Positions 9,838 through 18,376 of a DNA stretch of 64,000 bases are shown piece after piece. The notes beneath the pieces are model-generated. The model made no database searches and had not been told where the DNA came from. It was given only the letters and a program-made list of their open reading frames with translations. Source of the DNA: Alkalidesulfovibrio alkalitolerans DSM 16529 (GTDB lineage: Bacteria > Desulfobacterota > Desulfovibrionia > Desulfovibrionales > Desulfovibrionaceae). Each line of letters begins with the position of its first letter. Within the stretch, counting starts at the first letter, position 1. The DNA is taken from contig NZ_ATHI01000031.1 of the NCBI RefSeq assembly GCF_000422245.1, positions 1 to 64,000 on the forward strand, in the 5' to 3' direction. The position numbers and the translations under genes are program-made.

Positions 9838-9962
9838 GCAGAGCGCGCAAAAACACCATCTGCGGCGTTGCCGCGAAAAATCCAGTCCCTCGCGTATTCT
9901 CTGATACGCGTCGGGCCTGGATTTTCCTAGCGCCTTGCATCTGGCGCTTTTGCGCGCTCTGC
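9838..9962. repeat. Dispersed ~125-bp palindromic element, copy 2
   Basis: Outer arms GCAGAGCGCGCAAAAAC / TTTTGCGCGCTCTGC are nearly perfect complements yet differ in sequence from the outer arms of other copies. Inner modules are GGCGTTGCCGCG, AAAATCCAG, core GCGTATtctctgATACGC, CCTGGATTTT and GCGCCTTGC. It lies between the ferredoxin and the M20 peptidase (tail to tail). Confidence 0.8.
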
Positions 9963-9965
9963 CGT

Positions 9966-11093
9966 TCAAGATAAATAGCGTAAAGCAAGCGCCTCATAGA
10001 AGCGCGCGGCCGTGTCGATCTGGTCCACCGGGCAGGACTCATCGGTCGAGTGACAGGCCTCGGGCTCTCCCGGACCGAAGAGCGTCACCCCCGCGCCGGG
10101 ATAGGCCCTGGCCAGCACCGAGCCGTCCGTGAAATAGGTGGCCGCCGCAGGGGGATGGTCGCGGCCCGTGATCTCGCGCGCGACCTCGGCTGCCAGCCGC
10201 GCGAAGGCATTGTCCGGCTCGGTCCACACGGGCGGGTAGCCGTCTCGAAGCGTAACCTCGCAAAGCCCCTGGCAGCGATTTGAAAGCTGCGACACGACCG
10301 CGGCCCTGCCCTGGCCCGGCACGATGCGCACGTCCATCTCGATCTCGGCCAGGTCTGGCACCACGTTGACCTTGTGCCCCGCGTGCATGATGTTGACCGA
10401 GATGCTCGGCCTGCCCATGATGACATGACCCGGATGGCCGTCGAACGTCCCGCGCAACTTGAGCGCGGCCTCGCAGGCCTTGTAGAGCGCGTTTTCCCCC
10501 TTTTCGGGCATGGAGCCGTGGGCCGCGCGACCTTTCGCTTCCCCTGTCACCCAGAGCACGCCCTTGTGACCGAGCAGCAGGTCGCAACCCGTGGGCTCGC
10601 AGACGACCACGGCCTTGGCCCCCCCCAGCACTCCGGGCAAATTCTCTAGATATTTTGCACCTTCCAGGCCGTTTTCTTCTCCGGCGCTCAAAACTACGCG
10701 AAGCCCCTTTACGAACGGACCGCGCGTGGCCGCGCGCAAGGCCGCCACGACCAGCGCGGCCACGCCCGACTTCATGTCGGCCGAACCGCGTCCCCACAGC
10801 CGCCCGTGCGCCACCTCGCCGCACAGGGGAGGCCTCGCCCAGGTGTCGGGGCCGATGGGCACGGTGTCCAGATGGCCCGAGAGGCACAGGCAGCTTTCCA
10901 TGTCCGGAGCTGCCAACTCGGCCACCACGCTCACGCGGCCAGGGGCGAAGGCATGGCGGGCGACGGTGAATCCGGCCGATTCGAGAAGATTCGCGCACAG
11001 ATCGGCCGCCTCCTCCTCGCGCCCGGGCGGATTGCAGGTGTCCAGGCGCACGAGGGCTTGCGCCAGTTCGAGTGGGTCGGGGATTCGGGCCAT
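9966..11093 (-). CDS. M20-family metallopeptidase (ArgE/DapE type)
   Basis: 375 residues. Metal-binding pattern of the M20 family: SGHLDTVP (His and Asp), GRGSADMKSG (bridging Asp), GEENGLEG (general-base Glu and metal Glu) and CHSTDE near the C-terminus (final His). Members hydrolyse N-acyl-amino acids or dipeptides: acetylornithine deacetylase, succinyl-diaminopimelate desuccinylase or acylase. The substrate cannot be settled here and no biosynthetic neighbour helps. The start at 11093 gives the usual N-terminus with the RLDTCNPPG motif; the GGAAGG upstream is close to the ATG. Cytoplasmic. Confidence 0.85.
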   Translation of the reverse strand: MARIPDPLELAQALVRLDTCNPPGREEEAADLCANLLESAGFTVARHAFAPGRVSVVAELAAPDMESCLCLSGHLDTVPIGPDTWARPPLCGEVAHGRLWGRGSADMKSGVAALVVAALRAATRGPFVKGLRVVLSAGEENGLEGAKYLENLPGVLGGAKAVVVCEPTGCDLLLGHKGVLWVTGEAKGRAAHGSMPEKGENALYKACEAALKLRGTFDGHPGHVIMGRPSISVNIMHAGHKVNVVPDLAEIEMDVRIVPGQGRAAVVSQLSNRCQGLCEVTLRDGYPPVWTEPDNAFARLAAEVAREITGRDHPPAAATYFTDGSVLARAYPGAGVTLFGPGEPEACHSTDESCPVDQIDTAARFYEALALRYLS

Positions 11094-11189
11094 GTTCCTT
11101 CCGGGGTTGGAGTTTCGAACGACCAGAATCCTAAGTCCTCGCGGCGTATTCCTCAACCCTGGGGCGGAGGCTTTTCGTCGTGCACCGCA

Positions 11190-12395
11190 CTATCTGTCCG
11201 CCGGGCTCAGGCGCAGGAGCATGTCGCCGCCCGTGCGGCCCGGTCCGTAGGCGTCCGTGGAGGACGTGAGCACGTACAGCGCGCCGTCCGGGCCGCCGGA
11301 CACGTCGCGCAGCCGTCCGAACTTGCCTTCGAGCAGGAACTCCTGCTCCACGGGCGTCTCGCCGTCGAACTTCACGCGCACGAGTTTTTCGCCGCGCAGG
11401 CAGGCGAAGAAGAAGTCGTGCCGCCAGCCGGGAAAGAGGTCGCCCGTGAGGAACGCGGCCCCTGCCGGGGCGATGGCGGGCGTGTATTCGAGCAGCGGCG
11501 GGATCATGCCCGGCGAGGTCTGGCGATGGTGGATTACTGGCCAGCCGTAGTTGAGACCGGGCTTGATGATGTTCACCTCGTCGCCGCCACCCGGCGCGTC
11601 GTTCCAGGTCGGACCGTGCTCGGTTTGCACGATCATGCCGGTTTCGGGATGCACTGCCATGCCCTGGGAATTGCGGTTGCCGTAGGTGAATATCTCGGGC
11701 CGGGCGTTCTCCACGCCGACAAAAGGGTTGTCCTGCGGAATGGAGCCGTCGTCTTTCAATCGCAGGGTCTTGCCATTGAGGTCCATGAGGTCCTGGGCTC
11801 GCCGTCCTTCGCCGCGCTCTCCCAGGGTGACGTAGAGCATGCCGTCGCGGCCGAAGGCGATGCGGCTGCCGAAGTGCTTGCTGTTCTTGCCGCCAGGAAA
11901 CCCGGGGAAGACGATCTCGGCTTGCGAAAGCCCTTTGGGGCCGAGGACGTGGCGCGAGACGCAGGTCATCTCGCCTTCTGGAGTGTCCACGGTGTAGGCG
12001 AGGTAGATCAGCGAGTTGCGCGCGAAGCCCGGATGCAGGGCGATGTCCAAAAGGCCTCCCTGGCCTGCGCGTCCACGGTAGCTGACCTCGGGAACGCCGG
12101 GCAGGGGATCGGGCAGGAGCACGCCGTTTGCAACGACGCGCAGCCGTCCTGGCCGCTCCGTGACCAGAATTCGGCCGTCGGGTAGGAAGACCATGCCCCA
12201 GGGGCTTTCGAGTCCTTCCACCACCACGTCCACACGCAGACCGCCGTTGCTCGCCTCGACGAGGGGCGTGGAGTGGTCGGCGGACAGGGCGCGCAGCCAG
12301 CCCCAGACGTCGTAAGCCTGGGCGTCGCGTGTGAACGTTGCAGGGAAGAGGCAGGCAAGGACGAACAGGCAGGAAATGAGTGTTCTTCTGGTCAT
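11190..12395 (-). CDS. Exported PQQ-dependent sugar dehydrogenase-like beta-propeller (YliI/Asd type)
   Basis: 401 residues with a Sec signal peptide (hydrophobic segment 5-20, cleavage after AQA near residue 27). The mature part is a six-bladed glucose/sorbosone dehydrogenase propeller: LESPWGMVFLPDGRILVTER, LLDIALHPGF, GRIAFGRDG-like and HGPTWNDAPGGGDEVN signatures. Soluble aldose sugar dehydrogenases of this family use PQQ in the periplasm. Whether this organism makes PQQ is not visible here. The gene overlaps the preceding rhodanese-YceI gene by 4 bp (ATGA), so the two are translationally coupled. Confidence 0.85.
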   Translation of the reverse strand: MTRRTLISCLFVLACLFPATFTRDAQAYDVWGWLRALSADHSTPLVEASNGGLRVDVVVEGLESPWGMVFLPDGRILVTERPGRLRVVANGVLLPDPLPGVPEVSYRGRAGQGGLLDIALHPGFARNSLIYLAYTVDTPEGEMTCVSRHVLGPKGLSQAEIVFPGFPGGKNSKHFGSRIAFGRDGMLYVTLGERGEGRRAQDLMDLNGKTLRLKDDGSIPQDNPFVGVENARPEIFTYGNRNSQGMAVHPETGMIVQTEHGPTWNDAPGGGDEVNIIKPGLNYGWPVIHHRQTSPGMIPPLLEYTPAIAPAGAAFLTGDLFPGWRHDFFFACLRGEKLVRVKFDGETPVEQEFLLEGKFGRLRDVSGGPDGALYVLTSSTDAYGPGRTGGDMLLRLSPADR

Positions 12396-13327
12396 GGGCG
12401 TGCCTCCGGATCGGCCACGAGTCGCACGGCAATGCCGACCTGATCGTGGACGAGATGATAGCCAAGATAACGGTATAATTTTCCCGAGCCGTAGTCCGCG
12501 CCCCACAGGGTGCGGTCCAACTCGAAACTGGCCTGGGCCGCAAGCCGGCCATCGTCGAGTCGTTCGACCGTGGCCGGGAAGGCCAAGGGCAGGCGCACGC
12601 CCCGCAGATTGAGCGTCCCCTGCACCAGGCGGTTGGCGGTGCCTGGCGTCGCGCCGGGCAGAGACTGGCCCGATGTGATCGTCATCACGGCCGTGGGGAA
12701 TCTGGCTGTGGCGAAAAAGTCTTCGGAGAGGAGATGGGTCACGAGCGTTTTGTTCAACTCGGGATCGGTCAGGTCCAGGTTACTGATCGAGCCGACGTCG
12801 ATGTGGATCTCGCCCAGCACGTCCGTATCGTCCAGGCGGATGCGGCCGCCGCGAATCTCAACAAGCCCGTGGTGGCGGTTGTTTTTGTTGGTTCCGGTCC
12901 ATTCCAGGGTACACTGGGCCGCATCCAGCACGTAGGTCCCTGGCGCGGGCGGCAGCACGGCGATATCCACCAGCGGTTCGTTCGCGGCCTCTCCTTCCAG
13001 TGGCAGCCCCGCCGCTTCCCAGGCATCGAGCCCCCCGGCCAGAATGGCGACGTCGGCGTAGCCCAAGGCGGAGAGCCGACCGGCCGCGACCTCTGCCTCG
13101 CGCGATGCGCCCGCGCCGTACACGACCACGGGGCGGGACTTGTCCAGCACGGCTTGGCGCATCGTTTGGGGGAAGACGACTTCGTATATGCAGGCGCAGA
13201 TGCTGCCGGGCAGCCGTTTTCGTGCATGCGTCTCGGGTGTCAGAACGCACACCACCGTCATGGTGGGGGACTTCTCCAGGCGAAAGGCGAGCTCACGAGG
13301 AGACAGGGTCGGTATTTTTATGGGCAT
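12392..13327 (-). CDS. Fusion of a rhodanese-like domain (no catalytic Cys) and a YceI domain
   Basis: 311 residues. The N-terminal ~110 residues form a rhodanese-like domain, but the active-site loop that normally begins VVYC reads VVYGAGASREAE, so the sulfur-carrying Cys is missing. From about residue 120 the protein is YceI-like (YVLDAAQCTLEWTGTNKN start, repeated beta strands, a lipocalin-type isoprenoid-binding barrel). No signal peptide is seen although most YceI proteins are periplasmic. GGAGGCCCGC precedes the ATG at 13327. Coupled by a 4-bp overlap to the sugar dehydrogenase-like gene. The physiological role is not known. Confidence 0.8.
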   Translation of the reverse strand: MPIKIPTLSPRELAFRLEKSPTMTVVCVLTPETHARKRLPGSICACIYEVVFPQTMRQAVLDKSRPVVVYGAGASREAEVAAGRLSALGYADVAILAGGLDAWEAAGLPLEGEAANEPLVDIAVLPPAPGTYVLDAAQCTLEWTGTNKNNRHHGLVEIRGGRIRLDDTDVLGEIHIDVGSISNLDLTDPELNKTLVTHLLSEDFFATARFPTAVMTITSGQSLPGATPGTANRLVQGTLNLRGVRLPLAFPATVERLDDGRLAAQASFELDRTLWGADYGSGKLYRYLGYHLVHDQVGIAVRLVADPEARP

Positions 13328-13484
13328 GCGGGCCTCCAAAAAAGACTTCACCAGTAGCTCAAAATACCAGATGATGGCGACCGCGCAAGGGAAATCGGGC
13401 AACCGTCTCCTCGCGCGAGCCCCAGGCGATCGACAGGTGGCGGCCAAGGCCGCATGGATTCACGCAGAGCATGGAGGATGAGGG

Positions 13485-14915
13485 ATGGACGTCATGCGGA
13501 CCAGGATCGTGGCCACGCTCGGCCCGGCATCCACGGACACGAAGATCATGAAGGCCATGGCCGAGAACGGCGTGCGCATATTTCGGCTCAACTTCTCCCA
13601 CGCCTCGGCGGACAAGTTCATCCCCGTGGTGCAGATGATCCGTCAGGTCGAGGACGAACTCGGCATTCCCCTGACCATCATGGGCGACCTGTGCGGCCCC
13701 AAGATCCGCATCGGCGAGGTCGAGGGATCGCCGCGCACCATCGAGAAGAGTTGCCTGGTTGAACTCGGCCTCACGGGGCGCGTGCCTTCGCCCGAGGGCT
13801 GCGTGGCCATTGGTGTGGACCTGCCGCAGGTGCTGCACGGGCTGGACGTGGGCATGCCGGTGACGCTTTCCGACGGCATGCTGCAATTCAGCGTGGAGAA
13901 AGTGCTGGAGAAGGATCGCCGCTTCCTCTTGCGGGCGCACAATTCAGGCATCCTGACCTCCAACAAGGGCATCACTTTTCCCGGCAAGTCGCATCCGCTG
14001 CCCGCGCTCACGGACAAGGACAAGGTCGACCTGCATGAAGGGCTTGCCATCGGCATCGACGCCTTTGCCATCTCCTTCGTGCAGACCCGTCAGGACGTCG
14101 AGGACGCCAAGGAGGAAATCAAGCGCCATGGTCTGTGGGCGCCCGTGGTGGCCAAGATCGAGCGCGAGAACGCCGTGCGCAACATCGAGTCCATTCTTGA
14201 AGCGGCCGACGCGGTGATGGTGGCGCGCGGCGATCTGGGGCTCGAATGTCCCCTGGCCGAGGTGCCGGTGATCCAGAAGCGGATCATCCGGGCCTGCCGC
14301 CATGCCCAGAAGGCCTGTATCGTGGCCACCCAGATGATGCTCTCCATGGTCAACAACCCCGTGCCCACCCGGGCCGAGGCCACGGACGTGGCTGGGGCGG
14401 TGATGGACGGCGCGGATTGCGTCATGCTCTCCGAGGAGACCGCCGTGGGGCGCTATCCCGTGGAGGCCACGGCCTACATCCGCGAGATCGCCAAAAACGC
14501 CGAGGAGTACTTTCTTGAGCGGGTGCAAGGGCCTTACGCCCCCAAAAAAGAGAAGAATTTGGTAAAGTACATGGCCTACAGCGCCTGCATCCTGGCCGAG
14601 ACCGCGGAGAGCGCAGCCCTGGTGGCCCACACCACGAGCGGCGCCACGGCTCGTTTGCTCTCCAGCCGGCGCCCGGCGCATCCCATCTACGCCCTGACCA
14701 CGAGCAAGCCGGTGCAGCGCTACCTGAACTACTTCTGGGGCGTGCGGCCAAGGCTCGCGGACATGAACGTCGAGAACCACCTGGACCGGGCGCAGTCCTT
14801 CGTGCAGAAAAGTTCGCTCTTCAAGCCCGGCGAGAACGTGATCATCACCTCGGGCCAGCCTACCCCGGGTCAGCCTCGTATCCATACCAACGAGCTCAAG
14901 GTCTACTATAAGTAG
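13485..14915 (+). CDS. pyk: Pyruvate kinase
   Basis: 476 residues. Converts phosphoenolpyruvate and ADP to pyruvate and ATP. Recognisable: TRIVATLGPAS start, RLNFSHAS, the B-domain after DLCGPKIRIG, the catalytic region VVAKIERENA, MVARGDLGLE and the family signature around ATQMMLSMVNNPVPTRAE (ATQMLESM in most homologues, so LE is ML here), then a C-terminal allosteric-type domain with AHTTSGATARLLSSRRPAHPI. GGAGGATGAGGG precedes the ATG. Monocistronic, with a palindromic terminator-like hairpin at 14928. Confidence 0.95.
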   Translation: MDVMRTRIVATLGPASTDTKIMKAMAENGVRIFRLNFSHASADKFIPVVQMIRQVEDELGIPLTIMGDLCGPKIRIGEVEGSPRTIEKSCLVELGLTGRVPSPEGCVAIGVDLPQVLHGLDVGMPVTLSDGMLQFSVEKVLEKDRRFLLRAHNSGILTSNKGITFPGKSHPLPALTDKDKVDLHEGLAIGIDAFAISFVQTRQDVEDAKEEIKRHGLWAPVVAKIERENAVRNIESILEAADAVMVARGDLGLECPLAEVPVIQKRIIRACRHAQKACIVATQMMLSMVNNPVPTRAEATDVAGAVMDGADCVMLSEETAVGRYPVEATAYIREIAKNAEEYFLERVQGPYAPKKEKNLVKYMAYSACILAETAESAALVAHTTSGATARLLSSRRPAHPIYALTTSKPVQRYLNYFWGVRPRLADMNVENHLDRAQSFVQKSSLFKPGENVIITSGQPTPGQPRIHTNELKVYYK

Positions 14916-14927
14916 CGCCTTTTCCTG

Positions 14928-14958
14928 TCGGCCGCCGGGGAATCCCCGGCGGCCGACC
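14928..14958 (+). terminator. Terminator-like perfect palindrome after pyk
   Basis: GTCGGCCGCCGGGGAATCCCCGGCGGCCGAC is self-complementary through its whole length (15-bp arms); no T-run follows. Confidence 0.55.
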
Positions 14959-15017
14959 GAACTGCCGCCGAACGCGGTTGACAGCCAAGCGCGTTCGCGT
15001 CACCTGTTCCCGAACGT

Positions 15018-16001
15018 ATGGCCACACCGCACACCATCTTGCGCGGTCGATTCGCGCCAAGTCCCACGGGCCGCATGCACCTGGGCAACTCCTGGGCTTC
15101 ACTGCTGGCCTGGCTTGCGGCCAAGAGCCGTGGCGGCTCCATGATTCTGCGCATCGAGGACATCGATCCCCAGCGCTCCCGTCCCGAGTACATCGACGGA
15201 CTTCGCCGCGACCTCGAATGGCTCGGCCTGACCTGGGACGAGGGCCCGGACAAGGGGGGGCCGCACGCGCCCTATCTGCAAAGCGAGCGCACGCATCTGT
15301 ACCAGCGGGCCGTGGACGCTCTCGGCGAACGCGGTCTGATCTACCCCTGTTTTTGCACCCGCAAAGAGTTGCGCTCCCTTGCCTCGGCTCCGCATGCGGG
15401 CGAGGCGGGGCCAGCCTATCCCGGCTTGTGCGCCAGGCTCTCCAGGGAAGAGTGCGCGGCCCGGCTGGCCAAGGGGCGCTCGCCCGCCTTGCGGCTGCGC
15501 TGCGCCAATGACGAAGTGACGTTCGTGGACCTTGTGCGGGGGCGGCTGTGCCTTTCGCCCGCCAGCGCCGGGGACGTGGCCGTGCGCCGCTCCGACGGCG
15601 TGTGGGCCTACCAACTCGCCGTGGTCGTGGACGACATCGCCATGGGCGTGACCCAGGTGGTGCGGGGCGAGGATCTGCTCGACTCCACTCCCTCGCAGGC
15701 CATGCTCTTTTCCCTGCTCGGCGGGCAGGTTCCCGAGTTCTGGCATGTGCCGCTGCTCGTGGATCACGAAGGCGAGCGCCTGGCCAAGCGCCATCGCTCC
15801 CTGGAGATAGCGGCTTTGCGCGAGATGGGCGTCGCACCTGGAGCGGTGATCGGCTGGCTGGCGGCCAGGGCCGGACTGTTGCAGCGCGAGCGGCCCACCA
15901 TGCCCGATGAGTTGCTGTCCGGCTTTTCCACGGACCGCGTTCCGCACGGGCCGGTGGTCGTCCCCGCCGATCTGCCCGCGCGCCTTTGCGCGCTCTCCTG
16001 A
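15018..16001 (+). CDS. gluQ: Glutamyl-Q tRNA(Asp) synthetase
   Basis: 327 residues, the length of the truncated glutamyl-tRNA synthetase paralogue that attaches glutamate to queuosine in tRNA-Asp. It has only the catalytic core: RGRFAPSPTGRMHLGN (HIGH-type motif), RIEDIDPQRSRPEY, a zinc site with CFCTRKE and a later GLC, RLRCAND, and VRGEDLLDSTPSQ. The KMSKS-like loop reads LAKRHRSLEI. The anticodon-binding domain of GltX is absent, which separates it from true GltX. No clear Shine-Dalgarno before the ATG. Confidence 0.92.
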   Translation: MATPHTILRGRFAPSPTGRMHLGNSWASLLAWLAAKSRGGSMILRIEDIDPQRSRPEYIDGLRRDLEWLGLTWDEGPDKGGPHAPYLQSERTHLYQRAVDALGERGLIYPCFCTRKELRSLASAPHAGEAGPAYPGLCARLSREECAARLAKGRSPALRLRCANDEVTFVDLVRGRLCLSPASAGDVAVRRSDGVWAYQLAVVVDDIAMGVTQVVRGEDLLDSTPSQAMLFSLLGGQVPEFWHVPLLVDHEGERLAKRHRSLEIAALREMGVAPGAVIGWLAARAGLLQRERPTMPDELLSGFSTDRVPHGPVVVPADLPARLCALS

Positions 16002-16082
16002 GGCGGTTGAGAGGCTGTTGAAAAATCTGGTTTCGCAGACCGTTTGAAACGGCTCCAGATGCACGGCCGCACGGAAAAATTC

Positions 16083-16120
16083 AAGGCCCCTTGTCGCGCG
16101 AATGTGCGGCAAGGGGCCTT
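16083..16120. terminator. Bidirectional terminator between gluQ and nrfA
   Basis: AAGGCCCCTTGTCGC / GCGGCAAGGGGCCTT, a 15-bp stem with one mismatch and an 8-nt loop, followed by GGTTTTA on the plus strand. It lies between convergent genes. Confidence 0.75.
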
Positions 16121-16177
16121 GGTTTTATAACCGCCGAACTTCAGGTCCGGCACGGTCCGGAGTTTGTCAGTTCTCTG

Positions 16178-17755
16178 CTAGTGTCCTTCCTTGGCCTCCG
16201 GGGTGCCTTCCACGCGCTTGTTCAGGTTCCAGACCAGATCGGCCTCGGGGAACTTGGGCAGGTAGCTCAGCCACTTGTGCGACTGCAAGTGCTCGGCGCT
16301 TTGCTGCAGCTTGCGGCTGTGTTCCAGGATGGGCGGCACGATCTGCTTGATGTCGCCCGCGAGCGTGGGGCCGATGCCGAACATGGTGGCCTGCATGGCG
16401 TAGTCCACGGCCTCCTGGCTGTAGCGGCGCGAGTTGGCCAGGGCTTCCAGGGCCTTGGCCGGGTTGTGGAAGCCCACACTGTTCTCAGCCGAGACCATGT
16501 CCCACAGCCACTGGCCCTTGCGGCAGCGCTCACGCGCCTGGGCCATCAGAGCGTCGAAGTCGGCGGCCTTCTCGCCCTGCCATTCGCTGGCCTGGCGGAT
16601 GGCCTCGTGCGCCTTCACGGAAACCTCTTGAGCCAGGATGAGCTGGTCGAAGACCCGGCGCTGCGTGGTCACGACGCGATCCTTCAGGTACTCGGGAGAC
16701 TTGTCCGTGTGGCAGGTGCGGCAGGCCGCGGCGATGCCCTCGGGCGACTTGAGCGGCGATGTCCAGTGGTGATTGGATATCTTCTTCTTGCCGTCCAGCC
16801 GGGTGTAGGACATGTGGCAGTCGGCGCAGGACACGCCGGCCGCGCCATGCGTGCCGTCGATGAACATCTCGTATTCGGGGTGTTGGGCCTTGAGCATGGG
16901 CGTCTTGGACACGGCGTGCGTCCAGTCCGCGAACCAGCCCTCCATGCCCGGCGCGGTCACGGAGCCAAAGTCCTTGTAATATTCGTACATTTCTTCGAAG
17001 TCGAAACCGCGCGTCCAGGGGAAGACAGGTTTGGCCGCGGGGCCGTGCTTGGGATCGGTGAAGTAGTATTCCACGTGGCACTGGGCGCAGACCAGCGAAC
17101 GCATCTCGTTGCGCGAGAGGGTCTTGGGATCCTTGCCCTCCTTGGCCAGGTAATCGTTCAGCGGCACCGAGGTGATGCGCAGATCCATGGTCTTGGGGTC
17201 GTGGCAGTTGGCGCAGCCGATGCTGTGGTCCTTCAAGTCCAACTCGGTACGGAAGCCGTGGAACTCCATGGCCCAGAAGTCGTCGCCGTACTTCCCGACC
17301 CATTCGACCATCTTGGGGGTCTTGCAGTTGTAGCAGGTGGAAGGCAGGCCCGCCTTGTCCGAGTAGCGGTTGATGCGGTCGATCTCCAGGACGTCCGTCA
17401 GTGCGTAGGTGTGGCCGCGCGTTTCGTTGTATTCGTAGCTGAAGGGATAGCCCATCCACAGATTTTTCAGGTAGGGCTGGGCGTGCTTGTAGCCCTTGGG
17501 AAGCTGATTGACGTCGTCGTTTTTTCGGAAGGGAACCGAGCCCTTGTACTCGGTCATGATCGTGTCTTCGTCGTTGCGCAGGTACGTCTTGTACTGCAAC
17601 GGGAAGGGCTTCTCGAAAGGTTTGTTGGTGACCGTTGTTTCGGGCAGATCGGTCTTGTAGCTCGGCGCCTTGGGCTCGGGGATCTCCGCGCAGCCGAAGA
17701 ACAAGGCCGCGAGGGCGCACAAGGCGGCGGTCAGAAGACAGTTTTTCCTACTCAT
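16178..17755 (-). CDS. nrfA: Cytochrome c nitrite reductase, catalytic subunit
   Basis: 525 residues. Pentahaem periplasmic enzyme reducing nitrite to ammonium with six electrons; it also reduces NO and sulfite. The signal peptide ends at FFGCAE (possible lipobox). Haem sites in order: CYNCK (catalytic haem with Lys ligand), CANCH, CAQCH, CADCH, CRTCH. The substrate-channel region DGTHGAAGVSC and distal-ligand His motifs are present. It overlaps nrfH by 8 bp, giving the deltaproteobacterial nrfHA order. It follows a block of nitrosative-stress genes on the same strand, but I see no HcpR palindrome directly before nrfH. Confidence 0.97.
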   Translation of the reverse strand: MSRKNCLLTAALCALAALFFGCAEIPEPKAPSYKTDLPETTVTNKPFEKPFPLQYKTYLRNDEDTIMTEYKGSVPFRKNDDVNQLPKGYKHAQPYLKNLWMGYPFSYEYNETRGHTYALTDVLEIDRINRYSDKAGLPSTCYNCKTPKMVEWVGKYGDDFWAMEFHGFRTELDLKDHSIGCANCHDPKTMDLRITSVPLNDYLAKEGKDPKTLSRNEMRSLVCAQCHVEYYFTDPKHGPAAKPVFPWTRGFDFEEMYEYYKDFGSVTAPGMEGWFADWTHAVSKTPMLKAQHPEYEMFIDGTHGAAGVSCADCHMSYTRLDGKKKISNHHWTSPLKSPEGIAAACRTCHTDKSPEYLKDRVVTTQRRVFDQLILAQEVSVKAHEAIRQASEWQGEKAADFDALMAQARERCRKGQWLWDMVSAENSVGFHNPAKALEALANSRRYSQEAVDYAMQATMFGIGPTLAGDIKQIVPPILEHSRKLQQSAEHLQSHKWLSYLPKFPEADLVWNLNKRVEGTPEAKEGH

Positions 17756-18215
17756 TGGCGGCGCTCCTCTTGGAAATGGGGAGTTTGTTCATATGGGGCA
17801 CGCTGCGGTGGCAGTCGGTGCAATAAGGCTTCACGTCCATGGCCACGTTGAGGACCGTGATGTCGTGACAACGCTTACAGTTGTCGTTGACCACTTCCTT
17901 GGTGTCCAACCCGGCGTGGATGACGTCGGGCACGGTGCCGAATGCGGTCACGTAAGAATCGTGCGCGCCGCTCTTGGCCTTGAAGACGTAGCGTTCGACG
18001 CCCGAGGCGGGGATGTGGCATTCGTTGCAGGCCTGCTTGGCATGACCCGACATCTGGTGGGTACGCACGTATTCGTACATGGTGTGGCAGTTGCCGCAGA
18101 ACTGCGCCTGATCCGTGGACTTCATGGAAAACGCGAACCCGCCGTACAGCACGACGCCGAGGAGCAGCCCGAGCACGACGATCTTGAGGCCGGTCTTCGA
18201 ACGGTTTTCCGTCAT
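17748..18215 (-). CDS. nrfH: NrfH, membrane tetrahaem quinol dehydrogenase
   Basis: 155 residues of the NapC/NirT family. One N-terminal membrane helix (about 10-30), then four CXXCH motifs: CGNCH, CNECH, CKRCH and CTDCH. It takes electrons from menaquinol and passes them to NrfA on the periplasmic face. The ATG at 18215 is preceded by GGAGGTGCGGCC. The ~160 bp upstream hold a hairpin (CGCGTGAT...ATCACGCG at 18297-18321), but no palindrome of the TTGAC...GTCAA type. Overlap with nrfA implies coupled translation. Confidence 0.95.
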   Translation of the reverse strand: MTENRSKTGLKIVVLGLLLGVVLYGGFAFSMKSTDQAQFCGNCHTMYEYVRTHQMSGHAKQACNECHIPASGVERYVFKAKSGAHDSYVTAFGTVPDVIHAGLDTKEVVNDNCKRCHDITVLNVAMDVKPYCTDCHRSVPHMNKLPISKRSAANE

Positions 18216-18296
18216 GGCCGCACCTCCGGGGGTGGGGAGACGATAGGGGGAATGCGCATGCCTCTACCTCCTTGTCCAGCTTCCTGATTGCCAAGC

Positions 18297-18326
18297 CGCG
18301 TGATCCGCCTCGAATCACGCGTTTTT
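18297..18326 (+). terminator. Hairpin upstream of nrfH
   Basis: CGCGTGAT (18297-18304) and ATCACGCG (18314-18321), followed by TTTTT on the plus strand. It is a terminator-like or operator-like element between the zinc-ribbon gene and nrfH; its direction does not fit the flanking minus-strand genes, so its role is unclear. Confidence 0.4.
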
Positions 18327-18376
18327 CCACACATATGGAACGCTACTGGAATCTTACCGGCCGGGGTAGAAAAAAA

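Noticed and set aside
16010-16075. Further copy of the dispersed palindrome after gluQ (GAGGCTGTTGAAAAATCTGG...).
   Set aside because: Only the outer-arm words are similar; the GCGTAT...ATACGC core and the GCGCCTTGC module are missing, so it was not counted.
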